A stretch of DNA of 64,000 bases from Pseudomonas matsuisoli (GCF_014647635.1 NZ_BMPO01000001.1:62001-126000), one strand, 5' to 3'. Positions 53,400 to 62,993 are shown, counted from the first letter of the stretch. A program made the numbers and translations. Notes: generated by a model not told the origin, from the letters alone.

Positions 53400-54989
53400 T
53401 CACTGCTTGGCGATGTTCCAGAACACCGGGACCGGCGACGAAATCACGCCGTCGAGCTGCTTGTTCCAAGCTGAGACCATCTGGTACTCGCCCAGGGGGA
53501 CGTAGCTGACCTCTTTGAGCGCATGGGCCTGAATTTCGCTGGCGATGCGCTTGCGGTCTTCGTCGTTGTTCGCAGCAGCGAACTGGCCACGCATCTCGTC
53601 CATTTTCGGATCGCTCTGCCAGCCGAAGAAACCGCCTTCCTTGCCATGCCCGTTCAACATCGGATTGACGATGGGGTTCCACACCTCGGGGATGATCCAG
53701 TTGGTGAAGAACATATTCCAACCGCCTTGCGCCGATGGTTGCTGACTGGCACGGCGGGTAACTACCGTCTGCCAGTCCATGGGTTGCAGTTGCACGTTGA
53801 AGCCCGCTTTGCGCAGCGCTTCGGCGGCCACGACAGGCTGGGTAGATACACTGGCCACATCGGTAGGTTGCAGAATGACCACCGGGGTATTGTCGTAGCC
53901 TGCTTCCTTGAGTAGCGCCTTGGCCTTTTCGAGATCGCCCGTGGCCTTGAAACCCTCTGTACCCGCATCACTGCCCAAGGGTGAACGGCAACCGTAGAAC
54001 GAACCGCACTCGCGGTAGAAACGGGGGTCGCCCACGCGCGCGGCCAGGATGTCAGCCTGATTGATGGCGACCAGAGCAGCCTGACGAATCTTCACGTTGT
54101 CGAACGGCGGATAGAGGAAGTTCATCCGCCCCATGGTCTGGTTACCCAATGGGTTGAGGTCCGCCGTGGCGATGTCCTCGTTGCTTTCCACCAATGGCAT
54201 GAGGTCCTGCGGGACCTGTTCCATGAAATCCAGATCGCCAGAATTCAAGGCATTCAGGGCCGTCTGTGCGTCCGGCATGTTGATCCATTCGACTCGATCG
54301 ACCTTCACCACCTTGCCGCCCGCCGTCCAGCTGGCCTTTTCCTTACGCGGGATGTAGTCCGCAAATTTTTCGTAGACGACCTTGTTGCCGGGGTCGAACT
54401 CGTTCGCTACGAAGCGGAACGGGCCCGAGCCGATCTGTTCCTTGATGGGTTGATCCGGCGCTGTGTCGGCGAGGCGTTTCGGCATCATGAACGCCGGAAC
54501 GGAAGACGGTTTGGCCAGCAGTTCAAGCACGTAGCCGAACGGTGTAGCCAACGTCATCGTGATGGTTTTTGCGTCCGTGGCGACGAGACTTTTGACATGC
54601 GTCATCATCATCTGGCCACCAGAATCACGCTTGCCCCAGCGGTTGAGCGAAGCAATGCAATCTTCCGCAGTAACCAGTTGCCCGTCGTGCCACTTCAGGC
54701 CATCACGAAGAGTGAAGGTGTAGGTCATGCCGTCGTCACTGACCTTCCAGTCCGCCATCTGCGGCTGTGGCTTGAACGCTTCGTCCATGCCCAAAAGCGT
54801 GTCGAAGATCATGAAACCGTGGTCACGCGTGATATGGGCGGTAGTAAGGATTGGGTCGAGCACCCGCAACCCGGAATGCATCATTGCGTGGATCGTCTGC
54901 GCGGACACAGGCGCACTTGCGGCAAGCACACTCAGACCCAATGCCACCGATACTGCTGTACGACGAAAAACTACCTTCATTTCACCCAT
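53400..54989 (-). CDS. peptide/opine-type ABC substrate-binding protein 2
   Basis: The 529-residue periplasmic family 5 binding protein has a signal peptide ending in VSA-Q, followed by VLDPILTTAHITRDHGFMIFDTLLGMD and LRDGLKWHDGQLVT. It is a paralogue of the binding protein at 49.4-51.0 kb, with the same domain boundaries. No permease or ATPase of its own is present, so it probably shares the DppBC/DF transporter downstream and widens its ligand range. An ATG three codons on is an alternative start. Confidence 0.92.
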   Translation of the reverse strand: MGEMKVVFRRTAVSVALGLSVLAASAPVSAQTIHAMMHSGLRVLDPILTTAHITRDHGFMIFDTLLGMDEAFKPQPQMADWKVSDDGMTYTFTLRDGLKWHDGQLVTAEDCIASLNRWGKRDSGGQMMMTHVKSLVATDAKTITMTLATPFGYVLELLAKPSSVPAFMMPKRLADTAPDQPIKEQIGSGPFRFVANEFDPGNKVVYEKFADYIPRKEKASWTAGGKVVKVDRVEWINMPDAQTALNALNSGDLDFMEQVPQDLMPLVESNEDIATADLNPLGNQTMGRMNFLYPPFDNVKIRQAALVAINQADILAARVGDPRFYRECGSFYGCRSPLGSDAGTEGFKATGDLEKAKALLKEAGYDNTPVVILQPTDVASVSTQPVVAAEALRKAGFNVQLQPMDWQTVVTRRASQQPSAQGGWNMFFTNWIIPEVWNPIVNPMLNGHGKEGGFFGWQSDPKMDEMRGQFAAANNDEDRKRIASEIQAHALKEVSYVPLGEYQMVSAWNKQLDGVISSPVPVFWNIAKQ

Positions 54990-55434
54990 GGATGGCTACC
55001 CCGATTGTCGTTGGTCGATCTTGGGCGGGAGATGCAAGAGCATCTCCGCGGCGAAACGTACCGCTGGCGCGGGGCCTGAGCGGTTCAGCGACTGCAATCG
55101 ATCGGCATGCGATCGGCAGTTACGCTGGAGGTAGACGTACTGCAACCCGAGTCCGGGAAACGCCTTTCCTTGGGGCACGGCCTGAACCGTGCGGCGAGCA
55201 TCTTGTGACCAGAGCAATAACCTTGCCGCTTTCCGGAAAAGCACGTTAGAGCGGCGGATGACGGTGCCTGCGGTTTACGAGGAATGAGTGCAAATGTGCT
55301 CTGCATCACAACCCTGCACCAAAATCTTGCGCGCTGACTCACCCATGCCCGCGAGCGAACAGGATGTAACCGGACAGACCTTTCCTGCATCGGCAAGGTC
55401 GAAGCAACAAGCTCAAAGAAAGGAAGGAATGGCC
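54990..55434. other. 445-base intergenic region, divergent promoters
   Basis: No credible gene was seen. The region must hold the promoter for the minus-strand amidase/ABC cluster and that of the plus-strand DUF4404 gene. The sequence CGATCGGCA occurs twice within 20 bases near 55100 and could be part of a regulator site. Confidence 0.4.
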
Positions 55435-55698
55435 ATGGCCGAAGATCTGCACCAGCAGTTACAGGCGCTTCGGGATCACCTCGACAGCAACCCGCCGATT
55501 ACCGAAGAAGAGCGCGAAGAGCTCAACAATCTCATTGCGGATGTGGAACTGAAGATGAGTGCCGAGAACGCGGGCCTGAGCGACCCAAGCCTGATCGATG
55601 GCGTAAAACTCGCCGTCGAACGCTTCGAAGTCGCGCACCCGACGACCGCCGGCACCTTGCGCAACATCATGCAGAGCCTGGCGAATATGGGGATCTGA
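55435..55698 (+). CDS. DUF4404 family protein
   Basis: The 87-residue protein is acidic and helical: a first helix EDLHQQLQALRDHL, a turn with NPPITEEEREELNNLI, and a C-terminal amphipathic helix ending in TAGTLRNIMQSLANMGI, which is typical of DUF4404. AGGAAGGA is spaced six bases from the ATG at 55435 but abuts the ATG at 55429, so the inner one was chosen. Function is unknown in the family. Confidence 0.82.
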   Translation: MAEDLHQQLQALRDHLDSNPPITEEEREELNNLIADVELKMSAENAGLSDPSLIDGVKLAVERFEVAHPTTAGTLRNIMQSLANMGI

Positions 55699-55733
55699 GC
55701 CCGGATCGGACGGGCCTCCGCGAGCAAACTCCT

Positions 55734-55826
55734 CTGTGGGAGCGGGCGGGGCGGCCATCCGCCATGCCCGCGATTGTGGTTAGGTTGTCTGGACGATCGA
55801 TTCGCGGGCATGGCCCGCTCCCACAG
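55734..55826. repeat. compound hairpin of the TGTGGGAGC repeat family
   Basis: Outer arms CTGTGGGAGCGGGC and its complement pair perfectly over 14 bases, and inner arms CATGCCCGCG and CGCGGGCATG pair as well. The loop side includes GGGGCGGCCATCCGC, the core repeated at 19.15 kb. It lies just after the DUF4404 gene. Confidence 0.8.
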
Positions 55827-55901
55827 TACTTGCCCCGCCCCCTATAGCAATTTTGACATTGTCCATCTTGGGGCTACTGATGAACCGGCCACCCATTGAA
55901 A

Positions 55902-55934
55902 CGTAGGGTGGAAAACGGCGCAGCCTTTTCCACC
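55902..55934. repeat. GTAGGGTGG-type palindromic repeat, second locus
   Basis: The element begins CGTAGGGTGGAAAACGGCGC and matches the copy at 24195 at 30 of 33 positions. The two inner changes fall on paired arm positions (T-A becomes A-T), keeping the stem intact. It lies just downstream of queF. Confidence 0.7.
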
Positions 55935-55947
55935 TTCACGAGCCGCC

Positions 55948-56784
55948 CTACTGACGAACCAGACGCCCATTAGCCGGCCAGTTTTGCTCCGTTGTGCGAT
56001 AGGGATTGATGTCCAAACCGCCACGTCGAACGTAACGCGCATACACCGTAAGCCGCTCAGGCGAGAGTAAACGCTGAAGGTCGAGAAATATCCGTTCGAC
56101 ACACTGCTCATGAAAATCCGCATGGCGACGGAAGCTCACCACGTACGCCAGCAACGCTTCACGATCCAGCTTTGGTCCCTTGTATTCGATGAACAGGCTG
56201 CCCCAATCCGGCTGACCGGTTACCGGACAGTTCGAGCGCAGCAGATGACTATGCAGCGACTCTTCCACTGCTTCGTCCGCAGTGCACTTCAATAGCTCGG
56301 CCTGGGGGTGGTCGTAGTTGTCGATGCGTATGTCCAGATCATCGATGCAGTCACCTGCCAGACGCACCACGCCTTCCGCCTCGACCTCACCCAGCCTGCG
56401 AACCCGAACGTGGACCGGCGCGCCCGCCGCTGACGAGAGATCTCTCGTCATCACACCTTCCAGCGCTTCGGTACTTTCGAAAACCGTCTGGTTCAGCGAA
56501 TTCAGGTAAAGCTTGAACGACTTGGACTCGATGATATTCGGCGAATCGGCCGGAATCGTGAACTCGCCAATAGCCACTCGCGGCTTGCCCGACGGTTCCA
56601 GCCAGGACAGCTCGTAGCAGGTCCAGTAGTCCACGCCCTGATAGGGCAATGCCTGCGGGTCAAGCCCAAGCTCCACCCACTTCGTGAGGCGTGAGATCGG
56701 AAACAGCAGCTCAGGGCTGTATTGATCGAGGTATTCAGTGGATTTGCCAAGCAGGGAATGCTCGGCGGGGTGATGGGAAGACAT
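55948..56784 (-). CDS. queF: NADPH-dependent 7-cyano-7-deazaguanine reductase QueF
   Basis: The 278-residue enzyme reduces preQ0 to preQ1 in queuosine synthesis. It is the long, two-domain (YqcD-type) form. The NADPH motif [11 protein letters not shown] is at 86-96, and the catalytic Cys186 and Asp193 are in [13 protein letters not shown]. The C-terminal [17 protein letters not shown] is also conserved. It stands alone, with repeats on both sides. Confidence 0.96.
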   Translation of the reverse strand: MSSHHPAEHSLLGKSTEYLDQYSPELLFPISRLTKWVELGLDPQALPYQGVDYWTCYELSWLEPSGKPRVAIGEFTIPADSPNIIESKSFKLYLNSLNQTVFESTEALEGVMTRDLSSAAGAPVHVRVRRLGEVEAEGVVRLAGDCIDDLDIRIDNYDHPQAELLKCTADEAVEESLHSHLLRSNCPVTGQPDWGSLFIEYKGPKLDREALLAYVVSFRRHADFHEQCVERIFLDLQRLLSPERLTVYARYVRRGGLDINPYRTTEQNWPANGRLVRQ

Positions 56785-56866
56785 GATCGAATCCGGTGAA
56801 GCGAATAGATGCGCAGTATACCTGCGGACAGCGAAGAGGCTCGCTGAAAGCCTGCCGGGTGGATCT

Positions 56867-56944
56867 GTAGGGCGGGTGAAACCCGCGTGGAGTCCGTATT
56901 GTTGAAAGAGAAAACAGCAAAGCCGCGGGTTTTACCCGCCCTAC
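56867..56944. repeat. paired hairpins, GTAGGGCGGGT family
   Basis: Arms GTAGGGCGGGT and ACCCGCCCTAC enclose AACCCGCG and CGCGGGTT, so the element folds as a long interrupted hairpin of about 78 bases. It lies in the 443-base gap upstream of queF, a gap in which no gene was seen. Confidence 0.75.
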
Positions 56945-57023
56945 GAAACTGTCAGGCGGATCCTGTTGTAACACCCCTACTCGTTTCACAGGTAATGCAC
57001 TAACGAGTGGCACATCCGCTTTT

Positions 57024-57103
57024 CTGTAGGAGCCAGCCGGGCTGCGTTCAGCTTGCTGGCGATGCTTTTAAAGAGCGGATCGCCAGCAAGCTGGCTCCTA
57101 CAG
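57024..57103. repeat. paired hairpins, CTGTAGGAGCCAGC family
   Basis: Arms CTGTAGGAGCCAGC and its exact complement enclose GCTTGCTGGCGAT and ATCGCCAGCAAGC, also exact complements. It is the same repeat class as at 30.8 kb and lies 120 bases from the end of the ABC-2 permease gene. Confidence 0.8.
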
Positions 57104-57227
57104 ATGAGCTCACCGGGTACATCGATATATCAGCGGCATCACAAACGCCACCGGTAGCCCCCATCAGGGGACAGAATGGAATCGTAGTTTCGAGGGTTAA
57201 GCGATATGGATGTCGCAAGAGCGGCAA

Positions 57228-58007
57228 TCACTGCCTCATTCCCCTCCCGCTCACCAACAACCTCACGCAAACCACATACAAAACAACCGTCGCCACGAGC
57301 ATGAAACTGATCGCCACACCAATATGAATGTCGGAGACACCGAGAATCCCGTACCGGAACGAATTCACCATATGCAGGATCGGGTTGGCCAACGAAACCG
57401 TCTGCCAGAACGGCGGCAGCAAGTGGATCGAATAGAACACCCCGCCCAGATACGTCAGTGGCGTCAGCACGAAGGTCGGCACAATCGAAATGTCGTCGAA
57501 GTTACGCGCAAATACGGCATTGATGAATCCACCCATGGCGAAGATCGTGGCCGTCAATAGCACCACGAGAATCGTCACACCCAGGTGATGAACCTGCAAA
57601 TGAGTGAAGAAGAACGACAGCACAGTCACGATGAATCCAACCGCCAGCCCACGCAGCACGCCTCCAGCCACATAGCCGATCAAGATCGTATGCGGCGATA
57701 CGGGCGAAACCAGTAGCTCTTCGATATTGCGCTGGAACTTGCTGCCGAAGAAGCTGGAAACGACATTGCTATAGGAGTTCGTGATGACCGACATCATGAT
57801 GAGGCCGGGCACGATGTACTCCATGTAGGTGAAACCACCCATTTCGCCGATCCGCTGGCCAATCAGATTTCCGAAGATCACGAAGTACAGCACCATCGTG
57901 ATGGCTGGCGGCAGCAGCGTCTGTGGCCAGATCCGGGTAAAACGCCGCACCTCGCGTTTGACGATGGTTTCTAGTGCTACGAGATTGGACTTCAGCTCTT
58001 CGCTCAT
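57228..58007 (-). CDS. ABC-2 type permease (YadH-like)
   Basis: The 259-residue inner-membrane protein has six hydrophobic segments and the ABC-2 pattern of YadH: FTRIWPQTLLPPAITMVLYFVIFGNLIG, MEYIVPGLIMMSVITNSYSNVVSSFFG and the E-L-L-V-S-P-V-S loop. It would form the membrane path for the ATPase encoded just upstream, which overlaps it by four bases. The exported substrate is unknown for this family in Escherichia coli as well. Confidence 0.9.
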   Translation of the reverse strand: MSEELKSNLVALETIVKREVRRFTRIWPQTLLPPAITMVLYFVIFGNLIGQRIGEMGGFTYMEYIVPGLIMMSVITNSYSNVVSSFFGSKFQRNIEELLVSPVSPHTILIGYVAGGVLRGLAVGFIVTVLSFFFTHLQVHHLGVTILVVLLTATIFAMGGFINAVFARNFDDISIVPTFVLTPLTYLGGVFYSIHLLPPFWQTVSLANPILHMVNSFRYGILGVSDIHIGVAISFMLVATVVLYVVCVRLLVSGRGMRQ

Positions 58008-58936
58008 ACCGCCACCTTGGACAGATTCTTCTCTACTAACGACACGAACAGCTCTTCCAGCCGATTACTCTTGTTGCGCAGGCTGCTTACTTCGATTCCT
58101 TGTGAAGCCAACTGCGCAAACAGGTCGGTGATGCCGAGGCTCTTATCGACTAGAACCTCTAGGGTATGGTGGTCGACGAGCTGCGCCGGATAGCCTTCAA
58201 GCTGCGGCGGCACCAGGAGCGACTCCTTCAAATCGAGCAGGAAGGTCTCCACGTGCAACTGCTTGAGCAGCGATTTCATGCTCGTGTTCTCGACGATCGT
58301 TCCGTGGTCGATGATTCCGATGTTTCGGCAAAGCTGTTCGGCTTCCTCGAGGTAATGCGTCGTCAGGATGATAGTGATGCCTTGCTTGTTGAGCTCGGAA
58401 AGGAAACTCCACATTGACCGGCGCAGTTCGATATCCACGCCCGCAGTAGGCTCATCGAGAATCAAGAGACGCGGCTCGTGGACAAGCGCGCGAGCAATCA
58501 TCAAGCGTCGCTTCATGCCACCGGACAGTTCTCGCGAGGCGGCGTCGCGCTTGTCCCATAGCCCGAGCTGGTTGAGATAACGCTCTGCCCGCTCAGCAGC
58601 TACACGACGGGATATCCCGTAATAGCCGGCCTGAGTGACGACGATGTCGAAGACTTTCTCGAATTGATTGAAATTGAATTCCTGGGGAACGACTCCCAGA
58701 CAACGCTTTAGCCCAGCGGGGTCGCGGTCCAGATCGTTGCCGAACACATTGACGGTTCCGGAAGACTTGTTCACCAGCGTTGAGAGAATGCCGATGGTGG
58801 TCGATTTTCCGGCTCCGTTGGGACCTAACAGGGCGAAAAAGTCACCCTCCTTAACGTCTAGGTCTATGCCTTTCAGTGCTTGAAAGCCGTTTCCGTAGGT
58901 TTTGGTCAGCTCCCGGATGGTCAGGGCAGAACTCAT
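58004..58936 (-). CDS. ABC exporter ATP-binding protein (YadG-like)
   Basis: The 310-residue ATPase has Walker A (GPNGAGKS), a Q-loop VPQEFNFNQFE, the LSGGMKRRL signature and Walker B LLILDEPTAGVD, followed by a C-terminal domain of about 80 residues as in YadG. It pairs with the permease gene downstream (ATGA overlap). No periplasmic or outer-membrane partner is encoded. Confidence 0.9.
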   Translation of the reverse strand: MSSALTIRELTKTYGNGFQALKGIDLDVKEGDFFALLGPNGAGKSTTIGILSTLVNKSSGTVNVFGNDLDRDPAGLKRCLGVVPQEFNFNQFEKVFDIVVTQAGYYGISRRVAAERAERYLNQLGLWDKRDAASRELSGGMKRRLMIARALVHEPRLLILDEPTAGVDIELRRSMWSFLSELNKQGITIILTTHYLEEAEQLCRNIGIIDHGTIVENTSMKSLLKQLHVETFLLDLKESLLVPPQLEGYPAQLVDHHTLEVLVDKSLGITDLFAQLASQGIEVSSLRNKSNRLEELFVSLVEKNLSKVAV

Positions 58937-59120
58937 ATGAAAGAGGCTCTTACTTGAAATGAAGGAGACGCAAGCTCAGACAATACGGCTTCGAAAAGCG
59001 CAGCGCCGGCCCTCGAGTTGGCGAGCCGCCGCGCGTGCAACTTGCGGAGTTGAGACGTTAGATAGGGGCGTTGAGTCGGAAATACAACGCCCTAGGGAAA
59101 TACATCGTTACATGCGTCAA

Positions 59121-59741
59121 TCAGGTCAGCTCCGTCATCACCGCTAGGCGATAAGCATCACGTTCACGCAACGCGTCGTACCAGCGACGTAGATTCAGCA
59201 GATCCGGCCGTACGATCGGCATCTCGAACCAGGCATAGGCGAGCGCGCCGAGTGGAATGTCGCCGATTCCCAGTGTGTCCCCGGAGAGGTAAGGACGCTC
59301 GGCCAACGCCGCATCCGCAATGGCAAGCACTTCACTGCATTGCTCGATACCGCGCTTGATTGCCGCGTTGTCACGTTCGCTCGGCGGCGTTCTTATCAGC
59401 CCCAAAAAAACGGGCGTGAATGTTGGCACCAACGTGCTCGTGGTCCAATCCATCCAGCGATCCGCGAGGGCCCTCTCAGCCGGCAGCTCGGGGCTAAGCT
59501 CGCCGGGCGAATAGCGCGCGGCCAGGTAGCGCACAATGGCATTCGACTCCCATAGCACCAGGTCGCCGTCCTCGATCACCGGCACGCGTCCGTTCGGGTT
59601 CATCGCAAGGTATCCCGGCTCGTTTACACGACCGAAGACGCCACCGGCATCGATCCGCTCGTAGGGCAGGCCAATCTCTTCGGCACACCAAAGCACCTTG
59701 CGCACGTTGTTCGAGTTCTTGCGTCCCCATATCTTCAACAT
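59121..59741 (-). CDS. glutathione S-transferase family protein
   Basis: The 206-residue protein has an N-terminal thioredoxin-like domain (LKIWGRKNSNNVRKVLWCAEEIGLPYERID, then NPNGRVPVIEDGDLVLWESNAIVRYLA with the cis-proline and glutathione-binding ES pair) and an all-helical C-terminal domain. The class is Beta/Theta-like. It may conjugate or reduce xenobiotics with glutathione. GGAGG before the ATG at 59741 fixes the start against an upstream ATG. It stands alone. Confidence 0.88.
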   Translation of the reverse strand: MLKIWGRKNSNNVRKVLWCAEEIGLPYERIDAGGVFGRVNEPGYLAMNPNGRVPVIEDGDLVLWESNAIVRYLAARYSPGELSPELPAERALADRWMDWTTSTLVPTFTPVFLGLIRTPPSERDNAAIKRGIEQCSEVLAIADAALAERPYLSGDTLGIGDIPLGALAYAWFEMPIVRPDLLNLRRWYDALRERDAYRLAVMTELT

Positions 59742-59960
59742 GATTCCGCCTCCTGTAAAAAGCGACAGCATAGCGCCAAGCAAACGCTACAGTGCGGGGC
59801 AGACCGTCGAATGGAAGGAACGCTTGGAACCCGAGACAGCCGAAACATAAACGCCGCTTGCTGATTGCGTCCGTCATGAGCGCTGGGTGAGCGGTGTGGC
59901 ATGTTAACGATCACGGTACCGGCGCCTTATACTGCCGGGCCCCAACCGTATAGGCATCCC

Positions 59961-60371
59961 ATGGTCAGCAAGAACTATTTCGATCACAACCTCGCCCTCC
60001 TCGCCCATCTGCGCGGTCTGCTCGTTGCGCTCGGCGAGCGCGAACAAATTCCGGACGAAAGCCATGCGGCGTTCGTTCAGCGCCTGGATGAGCTGATCAT
60101 CGCCCTGCCGGACATTCCTGAGGACCGTCACCTTGGCCAGGATATGATCTGTCAGGTCTTCCATCGCTACCCACAGGTTGCCCACCAGGTTCCGCGTGAC
60201 CTGCTGTGGTTCTTCGGCGGAGATTGCCTGCATTACATGCCGGACGAAGAGATTTCGATCTACCAGCAACTGGACGAGCGTCGCCACGAGGCAGAAGCCC
60301 AGGGGCAGCCGTTCGACTGGAATCAGGAGCGCCAGCTACTGGAGTTGCCGGAGACCAGTAGCCGGCATTGA
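59961..60371 (+). CDS. PA2817-like conserved protein
   Basis: The 136-residue protein is acidic and helical, without signal peptide or membrane segment. The pattern HNLALLAHLRGLLVALGER, QDMICQVFHRYPQVAHQVPRDLLWFFGGDCLHYMPDEEI and a C-terminal QERQLLELPE resembles the Pseudomonas PA2817 family, which has no established role. It converges on sitD, with 14 bases between the stops. Confidence 0.7.
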   Translation: MVSKNYFDHNLALLAHLRGLLVALGEREQIPDESHAAFVQRLDELIIALPDIPEDRHLGQDMICQVFHRYPQVAHQVPRDLLWFFGGDCLHYMPDEEISIYQQLDERRHEAEAQGQPFDWNQERQLLELPETSSRH

Positions 60372-60385
60372 TGCCCGGCGTAGCG

Positions 60386-61249
60386 CTAACGCTCGCCGGA
60401 AGCTGAAAGCTCGTTCTTCTCCCCCCGTTCGGCCCGTGCGTTTCTGCGCACGGTGTAGCCGAACGCCAGGATGAAGGCGATGGAGAGCAACAGAACGATT
60501 GTCGGTGCCGGCGCACTGTCGATGAAGAAAGATAAGTAGACGCCGAGAAAGGCGGCGACCATCGCAATCAGCACCGACAGCAGCAGCATATGGCTGAACC
60601 TGCGGGTCAGCAGGAAGACAATTGCCCCAGGCGCGATGAGCATTGCCACCGACAGGATGACGCCCACTGCTTGTAGCGCGCCGACGATGGTCAACGAAAT
60701 CAGGCACAGCAGGCCGTAATGCAGCCATCTAACGGCAAGCCCGATCGCTTTTGCCTGCGCCGGATCGAAGGCGTGCAAGAGTAGATCGCGCCATTTGATT
60801 GCGATCATGGCAGCCACGACGAGCGCGATGACGCCCGACTGCACGATATCAGCGCCATTCACCCCCAACATGTCGCCGAATAGAATGTGGTCCAGATGGA
60901 CTTCTGCCTGGATCTTCACATAAAGCACCAGGCCCAATCCGAACATTCCCGCGAACACCACGCCCATTACCGTGTCCTGCTTGACCCGGCTGTTTTCCTT
61001 GAGAAAGCCCGAGGCCAAGGCACAGAACATGCCCGCGATGAACGCCCCGATCGCATAGGGAAAGCCGACGATATAGGCGATCACGACGCCTGGAAACACC
61101 GCGTGGGAGATGGCGTCCCCCATGAGCGACCATCCCTTGAGAACCAGAAAGCAGGACAGCAGCGCCATGGGTATGGCCACCAGCACAGCGATGACAAGCG
61201 CGTTGACCATGAAGTCGAACTGGAACGGCATCAGCAACAGATCGATCAT
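60386..61249 (-). CDS. sitD: manganese/iron ABC transporter permease SitD
   Basis: The 287-residue permease has eight or nine helices and the family 9 pattern FLVLKGWSLMGDAISHAVFPGVVIAYIVGFPYAIGAFIAG. It forms a heterodimeric channel with SitC for Mn2+ and Fe2+ uptake. Its ATG overlaps the sitC stop by four bases. It ends the operon. Confidence 0.92.
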   Translation of the reverse strand: MIDLLLMPFQFDFMVNALVIAVLVAIPMALLSCFLVLKGWSLMGDAISHAVFPGVVIAYIVGFPYAIGAFIAGMFCALASGFLKENSRVKQDTVMGVVFAGMFGLGLVLYVKIQAEVHLDHILFGDMLGVNGADIVQSGVIALVVAAMIAIKWRDLLLHAFDPAQAKAIGLAVRWLHYGLLCLISLTIVGALQAVGVILSVAMLIAPGAIVFLLTRRFSHMLLLSVLIAMVAAFLGVYLSFFIDSAPAPTIVLLLSIAFILAFGYTVRRNARAERGEKNELSASGER

Positions 61250-62103
61250 GACGCGCTCCCCACCACTCGCGCGGCACGACGGCGGGCGGCGAGCATGCCG
61301 TGCTTCGGCGCGAGGAAGAAGGTCAGCAGGAAAATCGACGTCTGCAGAACGACGATGATCCCACCGGTCGCGCCATCGAGAAAATAGCTGATGTACGCGC
61401 CGACAAAGCTGGTGAGCGTACCTATCGCGACGGCCACCATGAGCAATCGAGGAAAACGATCGCACAGCAGATAGGCGGTGGCGCCCGGCGTTACCACCAT
61501 GCAGATCACCAGGAACGCACCCACGGTCTGCAACGCCGCGACCGTGGAGGCGGACAGCAAGGTGAAAAAGACAACCTTCAGCAACGTCGGGTTGAGACCG
61601 ATCGAGCGAGCATGGTACTCATCGAAAAACGTCACCATCAAGTCCTTCCATTTCACCAGCAATACCGCCAGTGAGACGAAGCCGATAAGCGCCAGCTGCA
61701 CGATATCCTCAGGTGTGATGGCGAGAATGTTGCCCAGTACGATGGTCTGGATATTCACCGATGTCGGCGAGATCGACACCATGAATAGCCCGAGACCGAA
61801 AAAAGCGGAGAAGATCAGGCCAATGATCGCGTCCTCCCGCAGCTTCGTACGCTGATTCAAAAACAGCATTGCGCCCGCAGCCAAGCCACCGGAAAAAAAA
61901 GCGCCGATCGCGAACGGCAAGCCGAGCATGTACGCGCCGGCGACGCCTGGCACGATGGCGTGAGAAAGCGCATCGCCAATCAGCGACCAGCCTTTGAGCA
62001 TCAGGTAGCAGGATAGAAATGCGCAAACGGCGCCAACCAGCGCCGACACCCACATTGCGTTGCGCATGTAGCCGTAGGTAAAGGGTTCCAGCAGCACCTC
62101 CAT
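61246..62103 (-). CDS. sitC: manganese/iron ABC transporter permease SitC
   Basis: The 285-residue membrane permease is homologous to SitD, with CYLMLKGWSLIGDALSHAIVPGVAGAYMLGLPFAIGAFF and a later DGATGGIIVVLQTSIFLLTFFLAPKHG. It pairs with SitD in the inner membrane. The ATG at 62103 shares one base with the sitB stop; a TTG just before it is an unlikely start. Confidence 0.92.
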   Translation of the reverse strand: MEVLLEPFTYGYMRNAMWVSALVGAVCAFLSCYLMLKGWSLIGDALSHAIVPGVAGAYMLGLPFAIGAFFSGGLAAGAMLFLNQRTKLREDAIIGLIFSAFFGLGLFMVSISPTSVNIQTIVLGNILAITPEDIVQLALIGFVSLAVLLVKWKDLMVTFFDEYHARSIGLNPTLLKVVFFTLLSASTVAALQTVGAFLVICMVVTPGATAYLLCDRFPRLLMVAVAIGTLTSFVGAYISYFLDGATGGIIVVLQTSIFLLTFFLAPKHGMLAARRRAARVVGSAS

Positions 62104-62993
62104 CAACGCTCGTCCCCTTCGTCCGGTTCGGGCGGCCGGGCTGTGGCACGGCCGCCCCGCAGGATTAGCGGGCGTTCGTCATCGGTGATCACGCCGACCG
62201 ACTGTATCGGCAAGCCTTTACCGTCGCTCAATACGAAGTGGCGCAGCACGCCGCCGAATGCGCGCTCAAGGTTCTTCTGCGTGAAGATGTCTTCTGTCGG
62301 TCCATGGGCCAGGATCGTGCCCTTGATAAGGATGGTTCGGTCACAAAATTCGGGAACGCTGCCGAGGTTGTGGGTGGAAACCAACATGACGCGACCTTCA
62401 TCGCGCAATTCGCGCAAAAGCGCGATGATCTGATCCTCGGTTTTCACGTCGACCCCGGTGAAGGGTTCGTCCAGCAGGATGACGCGACCATCTTGCGCCA
62501 GGGCCCGGGCCAAAAAAACCCGCTTCTTCTGCCCCCCTGACAATTCGCCGATCTGTCGGTGACGAAAAGCAAGCATGTCCACTCGCGCCAGCGCCGTATC
62601 GACAGCCGCATGATCCGCACGCGACGGACGCCGCAGAAAACCCATGTGACCGTAACGCCCCATCATCACGACATCTTCGACCAGCACGGGGAAATTCCAA
62701 TCCACCTCTTCGGCTTGCGGCACATAGGCGACCAAGTTTTGCTTGAGCGCCTCGGCTACCGACATACCCAGGATGCGGATATCGCCTTGCGCGAGGCGAA
62801 GAAACCCCATGACCGCCTTGAACAAGGTCGACTTGCCGGAACCGTTAACCCCTACCAAGGCGGCGATGGTTCCGGTCGGTATCGTAAAACTGGCATTCCT
62901 AAGGGCCGCGTGCCCATTGCGGTAGGTGACCGTGGCGTCCCTGACGTCCAGGCCTACGGCCGAATCAGGTAGCGCATTAACCGTTACCGTCAT
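62103..62993 (-). CDS. sitB: manganese/iron ABC transporter ATPase SitB
   Basis: The 296-residue ATPase energises the SitCD permease. Walker A is GVNGSGKS, the signature is LSGGQKKR and Walker B is [12 protein letters not shown]. The [14 protein letters not shown]-loop, with Asp-Trp instead of a run of polar residues, is typical of metal (family 9) importers. ATG at 62993 was preferred to 63011 because GGGG lies upstream; it overlaps the sitA end by 17 bases. Confidence 0.93.
   Translation of the reverse strand: MTVTVNALPDSAVGLDVRDATVTYRNGHAALRNASFTIPTGTIAALVGVNGSGKSTLFKAVMGFLRLAQGDIRILGMSVAEALKQNLVAYVPQAEEVDWNFPVLVEDVVMMGRYGHMGFLRRPSRADHAAVDTALARVDMLAFRHRQIGELSGGQKKRVFLARALAQDGRVILLDEPFTGVDVKTEDQIIALLRELRDEGRVMLVSTHNLGSVPEFCDRTILIKGTILAHGPTEDIFTQKNLERAFGGVLRHFVLSDGKGLPIQSVGVITDDERPLILRGGRATARPPEPDEGDER

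Noticed and set aside
41338-54989. A microcystin degradation (mlr) cluster
   Set aside because: Only an M81 (MlrC-like) member is present; no MlrA, MlrB or MlrD. M81 enzymes occur with many other substrates.
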